Notes under the pieces: generated by a model
The model's input: only the letters and a program-made list of their open reading frames with translations
What the model was told of the DNA's origin: nothing
The model's database searches: none
Assembly (NCBI RefSeq): GCF_002706795.1
Contig: NZ_CP017705.1
Coordinates: 3,532,501-3,596,500, forward strand
DNA length: 64,000 bases
Direction of reading: 5' to 3'
DNA from: Brevibacillus laterosporus DSM 25
GTDB lineage: Bacteria > Bacillota > Bacilli > Brevibacillales > Brevibacillaceae
Shown here: in pieces, positions 28,288 through 37,635 of the stretch
Position numbering within the stretch: the stretch's first letter is position 1
Layout: every line of letters starts with the position of its first letter
Program-made: the position numbers and the translations under genes

Positions 28288-29160
28288 ATGGGGAGAATGC
28301 TAGCTTTTTTAGGACCATCTGGCACATTTACAGAGGAGGCAGTACGTCATTTGCCAATTCAAGAGGAGCTTTCAACTAAGCCATACGTAAGCATTCTTGA
28401 TGTGCTAGAAGCAGTTTATACTAATCAGACCGATTTTGGTGTGGTACCCATTGAGAATTCTATTGAAGGAACGGTTAATTTAACAATGGATGGCTTGATA
28501 CATGGGGAGAACTTACCTATTTTAGCGGAATTAGCTATGCCGATCACACAGCATTTGTTAATGGCAATTAGGCCGGAACCTCTACCCCTACAACAGATTA
28601 CAAAGGTTTTATCTCATTCGCATGCCATCGCTCAGTGCCGCTTGTTCCTACAAAAATATTTGCCACACGTAGAGATTGAATATACCAACAGTACGGCTTT
28701 GGCCGCTAAACTGGTAAGTGAACAACCAGACCAACCATGGGCAGCTATAGGAACGAGATTAAATACTGAGATATATCCGCTTTCTTTCGCTCAAGAGAGC
28801 ATTCAGGATTATGCTAACAATTTTACAAGATTTGTGTTACTGGGAAAAAGTCAGTTAGATTTACCTGTATCTGATAAGTACAAAACAACTATTTTGGTCA
28901 CATTACCAGAAGATTATTCAGGTGCACTATATCAGGTATTGGCAGCATTCGCCTGGCGTAAATTGAATTTGTCTCGCATTGAGTCACGGCCTACGAAAAA
29001 AGGTCTGGGTAGCTATCATTTTGTATTGGATATTGTACAGAGTATGGATTCAGTTTTAATGCCGGGTGCTTTTGCGGAGATAGAAGCATTAGGGTGTCAG
29101 GTTCGTGTGCTGGGTAGCTATCCCGTGTTTGCCTATAGGGGTATAGGTGAAAAGAATTGA
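28288..29160 (+). CDS. pheA: Prephenate dehydratase
   Basis: Converts prephenate to phenylpyruvate. The N-terminal catalytic domain has FLGPSGTFTEEAV and the VVPIENSIEGTVN and TRFVLLG motifs (the TRF Thr is catalytic). The C-terminal ACT domain includes ESRPTKKGLGSY, the Phe-binding ESRP loop. ATG 28288 (MGRMLAFLGP) is preferred, with TGGAG just upstream; ATG 28270 would add six residues. Monofunctional, without chorismate mutase domain. Confidence 0.94.
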   Translation: MGRMLAFLGPSGTFTEEAVRHLPIQEELSTKPYVSILDVLEAVYTNQTDFGVVPIENSIEGTVNLTMDGLIHGENLPILAELAMPITQHLLMAIRPEPLPLQQITKVLSHSHAIAQCRLFLQKYLPHVEIEYTNSTALAAKLVSEQPDQPWAAIGTRLNTEIYPLSFAQESIQDYANNFTRFVLLGKSQLDLPVSDKYKTTILVTLPEDYSGALYQVLAAFAWRKLNLSRIESRPTKKGLGSYHFVLDIVQSMDSVLMPGAFAEIEALGCQVRVLGSYPVFAYRGIGEKN

Positions 29161-29220
29161 CGCTATGCTGTTTGTAGATTTATACTATTCAAAAACGTTA
29201 GAAAAAAGGGTGAAGGTAGC

Positions 29221-30102
29221 ATGACGCAGCAGTTGATCTACTTAAACGGTAAATTTGTAGAAAAAGAAAATGCGAAAATTTCTGTCTATGATCATGGCTT
29301 CTTGTATGGCGATGGAATTTTTGAAGGCATTCGTGTTTATAATGGTAATGTATTCCGCCTGCAAGAGCATATCGAACGTTTATATGAATCCGCACTATCC
29401 ATCATGCTCGTTATTCCAATGAAGATTGAAGAAATGATGGATGCCGTAGTCGAAACCGTTAGAAAAAATGAACTGCGTGATGCCTATATACGTCTTGTGA
29501 TCTCGCGCGGCGATGGGGATTTAGGTCTTGATCCTCGGAGCTGTAAGAAGGCAAATATTGTTATTATTGTTGAACAACTGCGACTCTTTCCGCAAGAATT
29601 ATATGAGACTGGATTAAAAATTGTGACAGTTCCAACACGACGAAACAAACCAGACGCATTGAATCCAAAGATCAAATCCTTGAACTATTTGAACAACGTG
29701 ATGGTTCGTATGGAAGCTAGCATGGCTGGTGTTAGTGAAGCGTTAATGCTTAATAGTGAAGGCTATGTAACAGAAGGTTCCGGTGATAATATTTTTCTTG
29801 TAAAAAAAGGTGTCATTTATACTCCTCCTACATACTTAGGGGCATTGGATGGAATTACACGTCAAGCGATTATGGATATCGCTAGGGAACTAGGTTATGT
29901 GATTAAAGAAGAACCTTTCACTCGTCATGATGTCTATATCGCTGATGAAGTATTCCTGACAGGAACAGCAGCAGAGGTGATCTCAGTATCTGAGGTGGAT
30001 GCACGGATCATTCGTGATGGAAAACCGGGTCCTGTTACGAAACAATTATTGGAAGAATTCCGTCGTTATGTCCAAGAAGACGGTGTTAAAGTATACGAAT
30101 AA
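29221..30102 (+). CDS. ilvE: Branched-chain amino acid aminotransferase
   Basis: Fold-type IV PLP aminotransferase for Leu, Ile and Val. It shows YDHGFLYGDGIFEGIRVYNG near residue 23, the PLP Lys in PKIKSLNYLNNV near 155, and TEGSGDNIFLVK. 293 residues; D-amino-acid aminotransferase relatives have the same fold, but the conserved BCAT-like motifs favour IlvE. AAGGGTGAAGG precedes the ATG. It ends the amino-acid cluster with a strong terminator. Confidence 0.92.
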   Translation: MTQQLIYLNGKFVEKENAKISVYDHGFLYGDGIFEGIRVYNGNVFRLQEHIERLYESALSIMLVIPMKIEEMMDAVVETVRKNELRDAYIRLVISRGDGDLGLDPRSCKKANIVIIVEQLRLFPQELYETGLKIVTVPTRRNKPDALNPKIKSLNYLNNVMVRMEASMAGVSEALMLNSEGYVTEGSGDNIFLVKKGVIYTPPTYLGALDGITRQAIMDIARELGYVIKEEPFTRHDVYIADEVFLTGTAAEVISVSEVDARIIRDGKPGPVTKQLLEEFRRYVQEDGVKVYE

Positions 30103-30126
30103 GGGAAAAATCAAAAAATAAATGAG

Positions 30127-30161
30127 ACAGAGCCAGAATATTGTCGTGGCTCTGTTTTTTT
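30127..30161 (+). terminator. Terminator after ilvE
   Basis: ACAGAGCCA and TGGCTCTGT stem, 11-base loop, seven T. Confidence 0.9.
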
Positions 30162-30240
30162 ATGAGGTAAATTGCACAGGAGCAAAACGCCTAGAGGCGC
30201 ATAACATGGTAGGGACTCAAGTATGAGAGGAGAGGCAATT

Positions 30241-31557
30241 GTGAAGATCCATATCGTACAAAAAGGGGACACCATGTGGAAAATCGCTAAGAAATATGGT
30301 GTCGACTTTCAGGAACTATTGAACCTAAATAAATCAACAATAAAAAATCCGGATAAAATTATGCCTGGTATGAAAGTAAAAATTCCAACTGGTATGCCTA
30401 GAAGACCAGGAATGGAACAGAGACCTGAAAAGGAAAGACCGATGAAAGAAAGACCAGTACCCCATGTGCCAAGAAAGGAGATGCCGATACCTCCAGCCTA
30501 TGAATCACCAGAGATGATGGAGTCTCCAGTTATACCACAGCCAGAAGAAATTGTGCCACCTCCTGTTGCACCTGTACCTGCACCGAAACAAGAACAGCCA
30601 CCAGTAATGCCAGTTCCTCCTAAGGAAAGACCGAGAAGATTACCGATCCCACCTTTAAAAGAGATGCCAAAGCGACCAATTCCAATTCCAATACCAATCC
30701 CTGTACCAAAACCAGTCCCTGTACCAAAGCCAATCCCTGTACCAAAACCAATTCCTGTACCAAAACCAGTTCCTGTACCAAAGCCTATGCCGTTCCCACC
30801 AAAGAAAGAAATGCCAAGAAGGATGCCGCAGCCACCGTTACAACCACAGCCACTGCCACCGATACAGCCGCCAATACAAAGACCGATGCCATTACCACAT
30901 CCACCTATGTATCAAGTACCTATTTCACCACCAACATGCATTCCAATGTATCCACCAGTTGTAATACCTTGCCCACCTTGCCCACCTTGCCCAGCTTGCC
31001 CACCTTGCCCACCTTATGTTCAACCAAGTTATCCAGACTATTCTTCAACTACTTCTAGCCCACATTGCCCAGATCAGACTACGAGTCCAAGTCCTTCTAG
31101 CACTAGCTGCACGGAGCATAGCGGTCAGCCGCATCATCGACCAAAAGGAGAAGATAGCTACTCATGTCATGAAAGTAGTGCTTCCAATACTTATAAATGG
31201 GGAGAGTATGATTGTACTTCAGAACATAAGCCTGCTCATCCTTACCCAGGGTACCATCAACCGATTCATCCTTATCCACCTGTTTATCCAGTGACTCCAA
31301 TGCCCCGGCCATATCCGGCACCCAAAATGCGACCATATCCGCAAATGAAGCCGTATCCGGAGGCTACGCCATACCCACAAATGAAGCCGTACCCGCAGGT
31401 CGAACCATGCCCGCAAGTCCAGCCATACCCACATTCTTCTTCACATATGTATGGACATCACACCCATCACATGCCTGCCAATCCCAGTTTACCGCGTCCC
31501 GAAATGTGGCCTAAATGGGATAAAGGTCATGAAGAATCTTCGTTTACGTCCTGCTGA
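30241..31557 (+). CDS. SafA-like LysM spore-coat morphogenetic protein
   Basis: 438-residue protein with an N-terminal LysM domain (KIHIVQKGDTMWKIAKKYGV, residues 2-48) that binds cortex peptidoglycan, followed by ~390 residues of low complexity. These include short PVPKPIPVPKP repeats (about 155-190), a Cys-Pro run CPPCPPCPACPPCPP (about 245-260), a Cys/His/Ser-rich part and PYPQMKPYP repeats near the end. The layout (LysM then Pro/Tyr-rich tail) is that of SafA/ExsA, the inner-coat organisers. GTG 30241 is chosen: AGGAG lies eight bases upstream and the product starts at MKIHIVQKGD as in SafA. A CotS-like gene follows, supporting a coat role. Confidence 0.82.
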   Translation: MKIHIVQKGDTMWKIAKKYGVDFQELLNLNKSTIKNPDKIMPGMKVKIPTGMPRRPGMEQRPEKERPMKERPVPHVPRKEMPIPPAYESPEMMESPVIPQPEEIVPPPVAPVPAPKQEQPPVMPVPPKERPRRLPIPPLKEMPKRPIPIPIPIPVPKPVPVPKPIPVPKPIPVPKPVPVPKPMPFPPKKEMPRRMPQPPLQPQPLPPIQPPIQRPMPLPHPPMYQVPISPPTCIPMYPPVVIPCPPCPPCPACPPCPPYVQPSYPDYSSTTSSPHCPDQTTSPSPSSTSCTEHSGQPHHRPKGEDSYSCHESSASNTYKWGEYDCTSEHKPAHPYPGYHQPIHPYPPVYPVTPMPRPYPAPKMRPYPQMKPYPEATPYPQMKPYPQVEPCPQVQPYPHSSSHMYGHHTHHMPANPSLPRPEMWPKWDKGHEESSFTSC

Positions 31558-31572
31558 AGGTAAACAGTAGAA

Positions 31573-32565
31573 ATGGATGCCAACTTTTTGAAAGCGTTAG
31601 AAAAAGCGTTTCGCTGCCAAATATATGGAATTAAACCACAACGGAGCGTTTTTTCTGTTCGCACCGATCGAGGGGCATGGATTGTCAAAGGGTATGTGGA
31701 AGAAGAGAAGGCCTTATGGGTTACACATTTAGCTGACGTACTACAAGAACAAGGTTTTTATAATACCGTGAAATACGTAGCGAACTCCTATGGACAAAAA
31801 GTGCAACCGATTGGAGAACGATTCTACACTGTGATGAAGGAAATAAATGGTAGAGATGCTACTTATACGAATGTAGGAGATATTAAAAAATCAGCGACTG
31901 CATTGGCGAGGTTTCATCTAACTGCGGAGGGATTTCCCACTTCCCCTTTTTTGTCCGAGATGGAAATTAGGAAACCGCCTCTTTTAGAGAAATGGGAGAG
32001 GAGACTGGAACAATTTCAGCGTATCTCAAAACGAATTTCTTTACGTGGTCCACAAAATCGTTTTGAAGTTATGGTTCAAAGCATGGCTAAAGAGATTAAG
32101 AGAGAAGGTCAGGAAGTAATACAGGTAGCTTATCAAATGCCAATTAGCCAACAGATGGAGCAGGCCCATTATTATGGCACCTTAGCCCATCGAGATGTAG
32201 CTAGTCACAACTTTTTAATTAAGGAATCGGGCAGTTGTTACTTAATTGATCTAGATACCGTAGCTCCTGATATGCAGATTGTAGATATAGTTCAGATAGC
32301 AAGTCGCATGCTGTTTTTGCATGAGTACGATAAGCGTGTTTATCATCAGGCAATCGAATCTTATCACAAGATTAAGCATCTATCTGATGATGAAATTCAA
32401 ATTATTCATCATTTACTCCGTTACCCAGATAATCCCTTGCGTGAGATTACAGGTATCTATAATAAGCTCCCAGGCTACCGAATAAAAAGTGTCACGCACC
32501 TATTGCAACTGGAGCGAAAATTAAAACGTGAACGTAGAAGGTTCTTTAAAGAAAGCTATTTTTAA
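31573..32565 (+). CDS. CotS/YutH-family spore coat protein (kinase-like)
   Basis: 330-residue protein of the aminoglycoside-phosphotransferase/choline-kinase-like CotS family. The catalytic loop LAHRDVASHNFLI (near residue 207) and a metal-binding-like YLIDLDTVAPD are visible, so the Asp residues needed for phosphotransfer are kept. B. subtilis CotS and CotI are coat components; CotH-type kinase activity has not been shown for them. It begins 15 bases after the SafA-like gene and ends at a terminator, so the two are probably one mother-cell operon. Confidence 0.82.
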   Translation: MDANFLKALEKAFRCQIYGIKPQRSVFSVRTDRGAWIVKGYVEEEKALWVTHLADVLQEQGFYNTVKYVANSYGQKVQPIGERFYTVMKEINGRDATYTNVGDIKKSATALARFHLTAEGFPTSPFLSEMEIRKPPLLEKWERRLEQFQRISKRISLRGPQNRFEVMVQSMAKEIKREGQEVIQVAYQMPISQQMEQAHYYGTLAHRDVASHNFLIKESGSCYLIDLDTVAPDMQIVDIVQIASRMLFLHEYDKRVYHQAIESYHKIKHLSDDEIQIIHHLLRYPDNPLREITGIYNKLPGYRIKSVTHLLQLERKLKRERRRFFKESYF

Positions 32566-32568
32566 TAA

Positions 32569-32596
32569 AGGGGCGACACAGGTCGCTCTTTTTTGT
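32569..32596 (+). terminator. Terminator after CotS-like gene
   Basis: GGGCGAC and GTCGCTC pair (one G-U) around ACAG; six T follow. Confidence 0.85.
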
Positions 32597-32716
32597 TCAA
32601 AATGGCACTTCATGATCATTTATGAACGAAAATAGCTCTAGCAGTCTAAAATTACTGATTTCACTGAAAGAAAAACATGTAGTTTTCATTAAAGCAGTTA
32701 TCAATTCTAGTAAAAC

Positions 32717-32746
32717 TTTACTTATAAATAAATTTTATCCTATAAT
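32717..32746 (+). promoter_or_regulatory. SigA promoter of membrane GDPD gene
   Basis: TTTACT (32717-32722), 18-base AT-rich spacer, perfect TATAAT (32741-32746). The rest of 32597-32830 is AT-rich and shows nothing else. Confidence 0.65.
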
Positions 32747-32830
32747 TATAAGCATGATTTCATATCGAAATGATCAATCATAGAGGTTAACATAAAAGAT
32801 AAAGATGGTGAGTTGTAAGGAGAAGACTGG

Positions 32831-34645
32831 ATGAATTTATTTAAATACGCTTGGAAGACGTTGAAGTATTCTTTTTGGAATATCTTGTTGTTTGAAATTA
32901 TGTACCGTTTATTTACTATCATAATTGTAATTCCATTCTTATCAGTAGTTTTGAAAAACTTAATTCAACAGAGTGGGTATACCTATGCTGCAAATGAGAA
33001 TCTCTTGTACTTTTTTCTTACTGAGTATGGAATATTAGCCAGTGTGCTGTTGATGATATTTTCTGTTTTGATCATTTTTTATGAATTTGCTGTATTAATC
33101 CTACTGATCTATTACGCGGGTAAAGAACAGAAAGTGCATTTACGTTTTGTGTTACGTAAGGCGTTGTCACCATTGCAAGCACTTTTTACTTTTTCTTTGC
33201 CTGTTTTTGCCCTCTATCTATTGTTATTGCGTCCTTTAATGAAGTTAGGGGTCAGTAGCACTTTACTTCCGACATTAGCTATCCCTAATTTTATCACAGG
33301 CGAATTATTTAAAATGGAATATGGTGTTTATCTGTATATCGGTGTGCTTTTATTAGTATTTTGTATTAACATTCGTTGGATGTTTGCTTTACCGATTATA
33401 GTGCTTGAGGAGAAAAGCTTTTGGAGAGCGGCTAAAAAGAGTGGGGAAATTGTCAAAAAGAATTTAGGGCGTATTGTTATTGTAGCCCTTTTTACCATTG
33501 CGGGGCTTTTCTTATTGTTTTTATCTGTAGATGGGGTTTCTGAACTATTGTACCGACTTTCTACATCAACAAGCAATAGCTACTTGGCTGCTTTAGGAGC
33601 GATAGCATATACACATCTCATCTATATCTTTGCCATTTTTTTGACACCATTAATGCTATCCATTATGACTTGGTTTTATATTCGTAAAGCTGGTGAGGAA
33701 GAAATTCGAGTAATGGATGATCCTCATGTCTGCCCAGATAAACATCCTACATTTGTAAAAAGACATAAGTACAAATTACTCATTAGCTACATGGCTATCG
33801 TGAGTGTGGTTATTATAGCTGTCGTTAACTTTTTGTATGTGTTTCCTGCTTTCGAGCATAAACCAATAACCATGGCACATCGAGGTGCTACGGAAAAAGG
33901 GGTAGAAAATACACTGGAAGCCATACAAGGAGCTATTGACGCGCATGCTGACTATGCAGAGATTGATATTTTACAGACGAAAGATAAACAACTCGTTGTT
34001 ATACATGATATTAATTTGTCTCGGCTTGCAGGCATAAATAAACATGTTTATGAGATGACATTAGCTGAATTAAGAGAAGTCACACTGCAACAAGGAAGAT
34101 ATAGTGGAAAGATTAGTACATTAGACGAAGTCATCAAATTTGCTAAGAATAAAATAAAATTAAACATAGAAGTAAAACTACATGGGTACGAGCAGGAAAA
34201 GGATGTTATCACTAGCCTGCTACGCATATTGAAAGAAAATAAATTTGAAACGGAATGTGTTATTCAGTCCTTGCATGATACAGTGGTGTATAACGTAAAG
34301 AGAACCAATCCGAATTTACAAGTAGGGTTTGTATTATTTGCTAATCGAACAGGGTTAAAAGACTTACCAGGTGATTTTTTCGTAATGGAGGAATACATGC
34401 TGAACAAGTCTGTATTGAAAGAAGCCAAGTCATTAAATAAAGCGGTTTATGTATGGACTGCCAATAGCTATGAATCCATTTATACCTTCTTAAAAATGGG
34501 GGTTGATGGGGTTATTACCGATTATCCTGAATATGTTCATGAAGCAATTTGGCAGATTACTCAGGAACATAAACAATACGGTCCATTCAGAGTGGCAACT
34601 GAGACGATGGAGTCAATGTTTGAGAAATTTATACGTATAGAGTAG
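32831..34645 (+). CDS. Membrane-anchored glycerophosphodiester phosphodiesterase
   Basis: Hydrolyses glycerophosphodiesters, probably on the outer membrane face (LTA or phospholipid turnover; substrate inferred). Residues 1-340 hold about eight hydrophobic segments of the GDPD-associated membrane domain. The soluble C-terminal GDPD domain (from residue ~350) has the catalytic MAHRGATEKG, AEIDI and VIHDINLSR motifs (HR, ExD, HD all intact), IEVKLHG and VWTAN near the end. 604 residues, typical of the two-domain family. AAGGAGAAG precedes the ATG. It converges with the nucleotidase gene at 34746, with two terminators between. Confidence 0.9.
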   Translation: MNLFKYAWKTLKYSFWNILLFEIMYRLFTIIIVIPFLSVVLKNLIQQSGYTYAANENLLYFFLTEYGILASVLLMIFSVLIIFYEFAVLILLIYYAGKEQKVHLRFVLRKALSPLQALFTFSLPVFALYLLLLRPLMKLGVSSTLLPTLAIPNFITGELFKMEYGVYLYIGVLLLVFCINIRWMFALPIIVLEEKSFWRAAKKSGEIVKKNLGRIVIVALFTIAGLFLLFLSVDGVSELLYRLSTSTSNSYLAALGAIAYTHLIYIFAIFLTPLMLSIMTWFYIRKAGEEEIRVMDDPHVCPDKHPTFVKRHKYKLLISYMAIVSVVIIAVVNFLYVFPAFEHKPITMAHRGATEKGVENTLEAIQGAIDAHADYAEIDILQTKDKQLVVIHDINLSRLAGINKHVYEMTLAELREVTLQQGRYSGKISTLDEVIKFAKNKIKLNIEVKLHGYEQEKDVITSLLRILKENKFETECVIQSLHDTVVYNVKRTNPNLQVGFVLFANRTGLKDLPGDFFVMEEYMLNKSVLKEAKSLNKAVYVWTANSYESIYTFLKMGVDGVITDYPEYVHEAIWQITQEHKQYGPFRVATETMESMFEKFIRIE

Positions 34646-34646
34646 G

Positions 34647-34676
34647 AGGAGAGGATCTTTCTCTCCTTTTATTTTT
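34647..34676 (+). terminator. Terminator after GDPD gene
   Basis: AGGAGAG and CTCTCCT stem around GATCTTT, T-rich tail. Confidence 0.8.
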
Positions 34677-34705
34677 GATCTAATATAGACGTTTTTGGCT
34701 TTATT

Positions 34706-34738
34706 AAAAAAGAGAAAGGGAGTCCCTTTCTCTTTTTT
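34706..34738. terminator. Bidirectional terminator between convergent genes
   Basis: AAAAAGAGAAAGGG and CCCTTTCTCTTTTT pair perfectly around three bases; T-runs appear on either strand, so it can end both the GDPD and the nucleotidase transcripts. Confidence 0.9.
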
Positions 34739-34745
34739 AATCTAA

Positions 34746-37340
34746 TTATTTAATTGTTACCCCGAAAGTTTCCTCCAAAAGACCAACTGGTAGGAATAGG
34801 CGGTTTTTCACGATGTCAGAATTTGTTTCTACGGCTTTACCATTAACAATTACTTCTGAAGCACCAAGTACATAAACAAGTTTGGCATCACCTTTAGTCA
34901 AAGTAACGCTTCTTGTTTTATTATCGTAGGCTACTTGAATGCCTAGGCCTTCAGCCGTTGCGCGAACAGCAACCAGCTTATTTGAGTTTTTCTTAGGTTC
35001 TTCTTTTTTCACTTCTTCTTTAGAAGCGTCTTCCTTCTTAGGTTCTTCTTTTTTCACTTCTTCTTTAGAAGCGTCTTCCTTCTTAGGTTCTTCTTTTTTC
35101 ACTTCTTCTTTAGAAGCGTCTTCCTTCTTAGGTTCTTCTTTTTTCACTTCTTCTTCTTTAGAAGCGTCTTCCTTCTTAGGTTCTTCTTTTTTCACTTCTT
35201 CTTTAGAAGCGTCTTCTTTCTTAGGCTCTTCTTTCTTCACTTCTTCTTCTTTAGAAGCGTCTTCCTTCTTAGGCTCTTCTTTCTTCACTTCTTCTTCTTT
35301 AGAAGCATCTTCTTTCTTAGGCTCTTCTTTTTTCACGTCTTCTTTAGAAGTATCCGCAGATTCAGCTACTTTTTGAGTTGTTGTAGAAAGGTCAATGCTG
35401 TAGTTAGCAAAACCGTTTTCACCTTCACCAATATGTTTGATGTATCCAAGCTTTTCAGCAACTTCTTTTGCTTTAGGAGAAGATGTTAGCGTTACTTTTA
35501 CGTCGCCTTTGATTGGTGCAAAACCCCAGTTTCCATCAGCTGTTGGATTAAAGGATTTTTGAGCTTTAATGTAGTTAATTAATACTTCACGATTTTCATC
35601 TGGGGAATCGATAATTACATTAGAACCGTCGATGCCAGGGAAATTACCACCACCGAAAGCACGATAGTTGTTTGTTACCACGATGAATTTTTGCTTAGGA
35701 TCGATAGGTTTACCGTTATATTGTAGGTTAATTACGCGATTAGCCTTTTCATTAACCAAAGTACCTTTGATATCGTAACGGGAAGGCTGAGTCAGATCGA
35801 ATTGATACTCTACTCCATCCAACGTATCAAAGTTATAAGTTGGGAAAGCATCATTAACTAATGCTTGCTCTTCTTTTTTGTTTGGATCGATCTGATTAAA
35901 TTGTCCAGCAGAACGCTCCAACCATTCTTTTACTTGGCTACCGTCGATTAAAACAGCTTTAATTGTATTTGGATAGATATATAGATCTGAGACGTTTTTA
36001 ACAGCAATAGTACCAGACTGGATGTCTGTATAGTATTCAGCACCGTTACGTCCACCTGCTTTAAATGGTGCAGCTGCAGACAAGATTGGAGTTCCTTCGA
36101 ATTCTGTGCCTTGTGTTGCTTTTTCTGCCCACCATCTTTGCGCATTTGAAACGATTTGGACAGATGGATCGTCATTAACTAATGCAAAGAAACTGTTGAT
36201 GGAAGCTTTGGTTTCCCCAACCGGTCCACGAACATAGCCCAAAGTGTCTTCATGGTCTTCTTTTACAGCATTAAGAATATCTTTGTCAGCTTCTACAAGA
36301 GCTTTTTTGGTAGCAACATCATAAATTGGACGTGCTTCGGTTGTAGAATCAATCACTTGCCATTTTCCATCTACTTGCTTAAGAGTTAGGTCGATAACAC
36401 CTAGATGATCGCCCCAGAAGCCTGGCATAACAGATGGAACACCATTGATAGTACCTTTTGTTGTGTCAACGCCTTCAATCCCATCAAAATCTTTGCTAGG
36501 GAACAGCTTATGAGCATGACCAAACAGGATAGCATCAATGCCCTCTACTTTACTTAGGTAGTAAACGGCATTTTCGTCATTTCCTTTTGCTGGAGCCTTT
36601 TCAAATCCAGAGTGAGGAATTGCAACAATGATGTCTGCGCCTTCTTTTTTCATTTGTGGAACGAATTTTTTTGCAGTTTCAATGATATCTTTAGCAATTA
36701 CTTTACCTTCTAAGTGACCCTTGTCCCAAGCAGTTACTTGTGGAGGAGTAAATCCGATTGCACCGATTTTAATTGTAACTTCTTTCCCGCTCTCATCTTT
36801 TACCTTCTTTTCAAAGATGTGGTAAGGAGTGAAGTAGTTTTTATCGTTATCAGGATTGTTATCTTTGTCGTCGATATAGATATTAGCATTTACATATGGA
36901 AATTTTGCGCCTTTAAGTGAAGCTTGTAGATAGTCAAGGCCAAAGTTGAATTCATGGTTACCGATGTTACCTACTTCATAATCAAGTAGATTCATCGCTT
37001 TGTAAATTGGATGAACCTCTCCGTCTTTCAATCCTTTTTCATGAATGAAATCGCCAAGTGGATTTCCTTGAATCAAGTCACCATTGTCAAACAAAACACT
37101 GTTCGTAACTTCACCACGTGCGTTTTTGATCAAGGTAGCTGTTTTAGCTAGACCAAATTGGTCAGTTGGAGCATCCTTATAGTAGTCATAGTTCACTACG
37201 TTTGTATGGATATCTGTTGTTTCCATTAAACGTAATTTAATAATGCTTTCTCCTTCTGCGCCTACATGAGCTGTAGGAAGAGCAAACATACTTAGCACCA
37301 TTGAGGTAGCTAGCACACTGTTTAGATGTGTCTTCTTCAA
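34746..37340 (-). CDS. Secreted 5'-nucleotidase / 2',3'-cyclic phosphodiesterase with repeat linker
   Basis: 864-residue exported enzyme of the UshA/CpdB/YfkN family. Signal peptide at 1-28. Metallophosphatase domain about 35-330 with TTDIHTN, FDNGDLIQGNP, NIGNHEFNFG, IPHSG and FGHAHKLF metal motifs. C-terminal nucleotidase domain about 370-640 (SNAQRWW, FKAGGRNGAEY, NNYRAFGGGNFPG). A run of seven and a half KKEEPKKEDASKEE(E)V units (about 665-785) leads to a copper-amine-oxidase-like domain (785-864; RLFLPVGLLEETFGVTI), a fold often found in wall-associated proteins. TTG 37340 is the start, eight bases after AAGGGGG. Role: scavenging phosphate and nucleosides. Confidence 0.88.
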   Translation of the reverse strand: MKKTHLNSVLATSMVLSMFALPTAHVGAEGESIIKLRLMETTDIHTNVVNYDYYKDAPTDQFGLAKTATLIKNARGEVTNSVLFDNGDLIQGNPLGDFIHEKGLKDGEVHPIYKAMNLLDYEVGNIGNHEFNFGLDYLQASLKGAKFPYVNANIYIDDKDNNPDNDKNYFTPYHIFEKKVKDESGKEVTIKIGAIGFTPPQVTAWDKGHLEGKVIAKDIIETAKKFVPQMKKEGADIIVAIPHSGFEKAPAKGNDENAVYYLSKVEGIDAILFGHAHKLFPSKDFDGIEGVDTTKGTINGVPSVMPGFWGDHLGVIDLTLKQVDGKWQVIDSTTEARPIYDVATKKALVEADKDILNAVKEDHEDTLGYVRGPVGETKASINSFFALVNDDPSVQIVSNAQRWWAEKATQGTEFEGTPILSAAAPFKAGGRNGAEYYTDIQSGTIAVKNVSDLYIYPNTIKAVLIDGSQVKEWLERSAGQFNQIDPNKKEEQALVNDAFPTYNFDTLDGVEYQFDLTQPSRYDIKGTLVNEKANRVINLQYNGKPIDPKQKFIVVTNNYRAFGGGNFPGIDGSNVIIDSPDENREVLINYIKAQKSFNPTADGNWGFAPIKGDVKVTLTSSPKAKEVAEKLGYIKHIGEGENGFANYSIDLSTTTQKVAESADTSKEDVKKEEPKKEDASKEEEVKKEEPKKEDASKEEEVKKEEPKKEDASKEEVKKEEPKKEDASKEEEVKKEEPKKEDASKEEVKKEEPKKEDASKEEVKKEEPKKEDASKEEVKKEEPKKNSNKLVAVRATAEGLGIQVAYDNKTRSVTLTKGDAKLVYVLGASEVIVNGKAVETNSDIVKNRLFLPVGLLEETFGVTIK
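34985..35345 (-). repeat. 42/45-bp tandem repeats in nucleotidase linker
   Basis: Seven full and one partial unit of 42 or 45 bases coding KKEEPKKEDASKEE(E)V. The units differ by one GAA codon and a few silent changes, so slippage or recombination between them is likely. The opposite strand is open over the same stretch only because of this composition. Confidence 0.95.
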
Positions 37341-37635
37341 GTGAAAAGCCCCCTTAAAATATTATAAATGTTGAGAATTGGACAAGTTCGATCATATCAC
37401 AAGTTTTTAAATTTCGACAGACAATTTGGGGGGAGTAACACAAAATTTACGAAGATTTCACGAGTAAAATGCGAAGTGGACAACATAAAAAACGCTTACA
37501 TTAACAAAAATAACGAATTATGATCTTCTATCTTGTACTAATGTTCGGTATTTATTCAGTAATCTATAATTGTATAAAACTCGTTAGAGATGGAGAATAA
37601 TAGGAGAAAACGCCATCTGAAGGGGTTTTTCTGCT

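Noticed and set aside
34939-35376. Plus-strand open frame of 145 codons over the nucleotidase linker
   Set aside because: It is the antisense of the KKEEPKKEDASKEE repeats and reads as a low-complexity SSFFTSSLEASSFLG repeat; no ribosome site.
37440-37540. TTTACG/TTCACG direct repeats resembling a PhoP box upstream of the nucleotidase
   Set aside because: Spacing fits but the strand and bases do not match the TT(A/T)ACA consensus well, so Pho control is not claimed.
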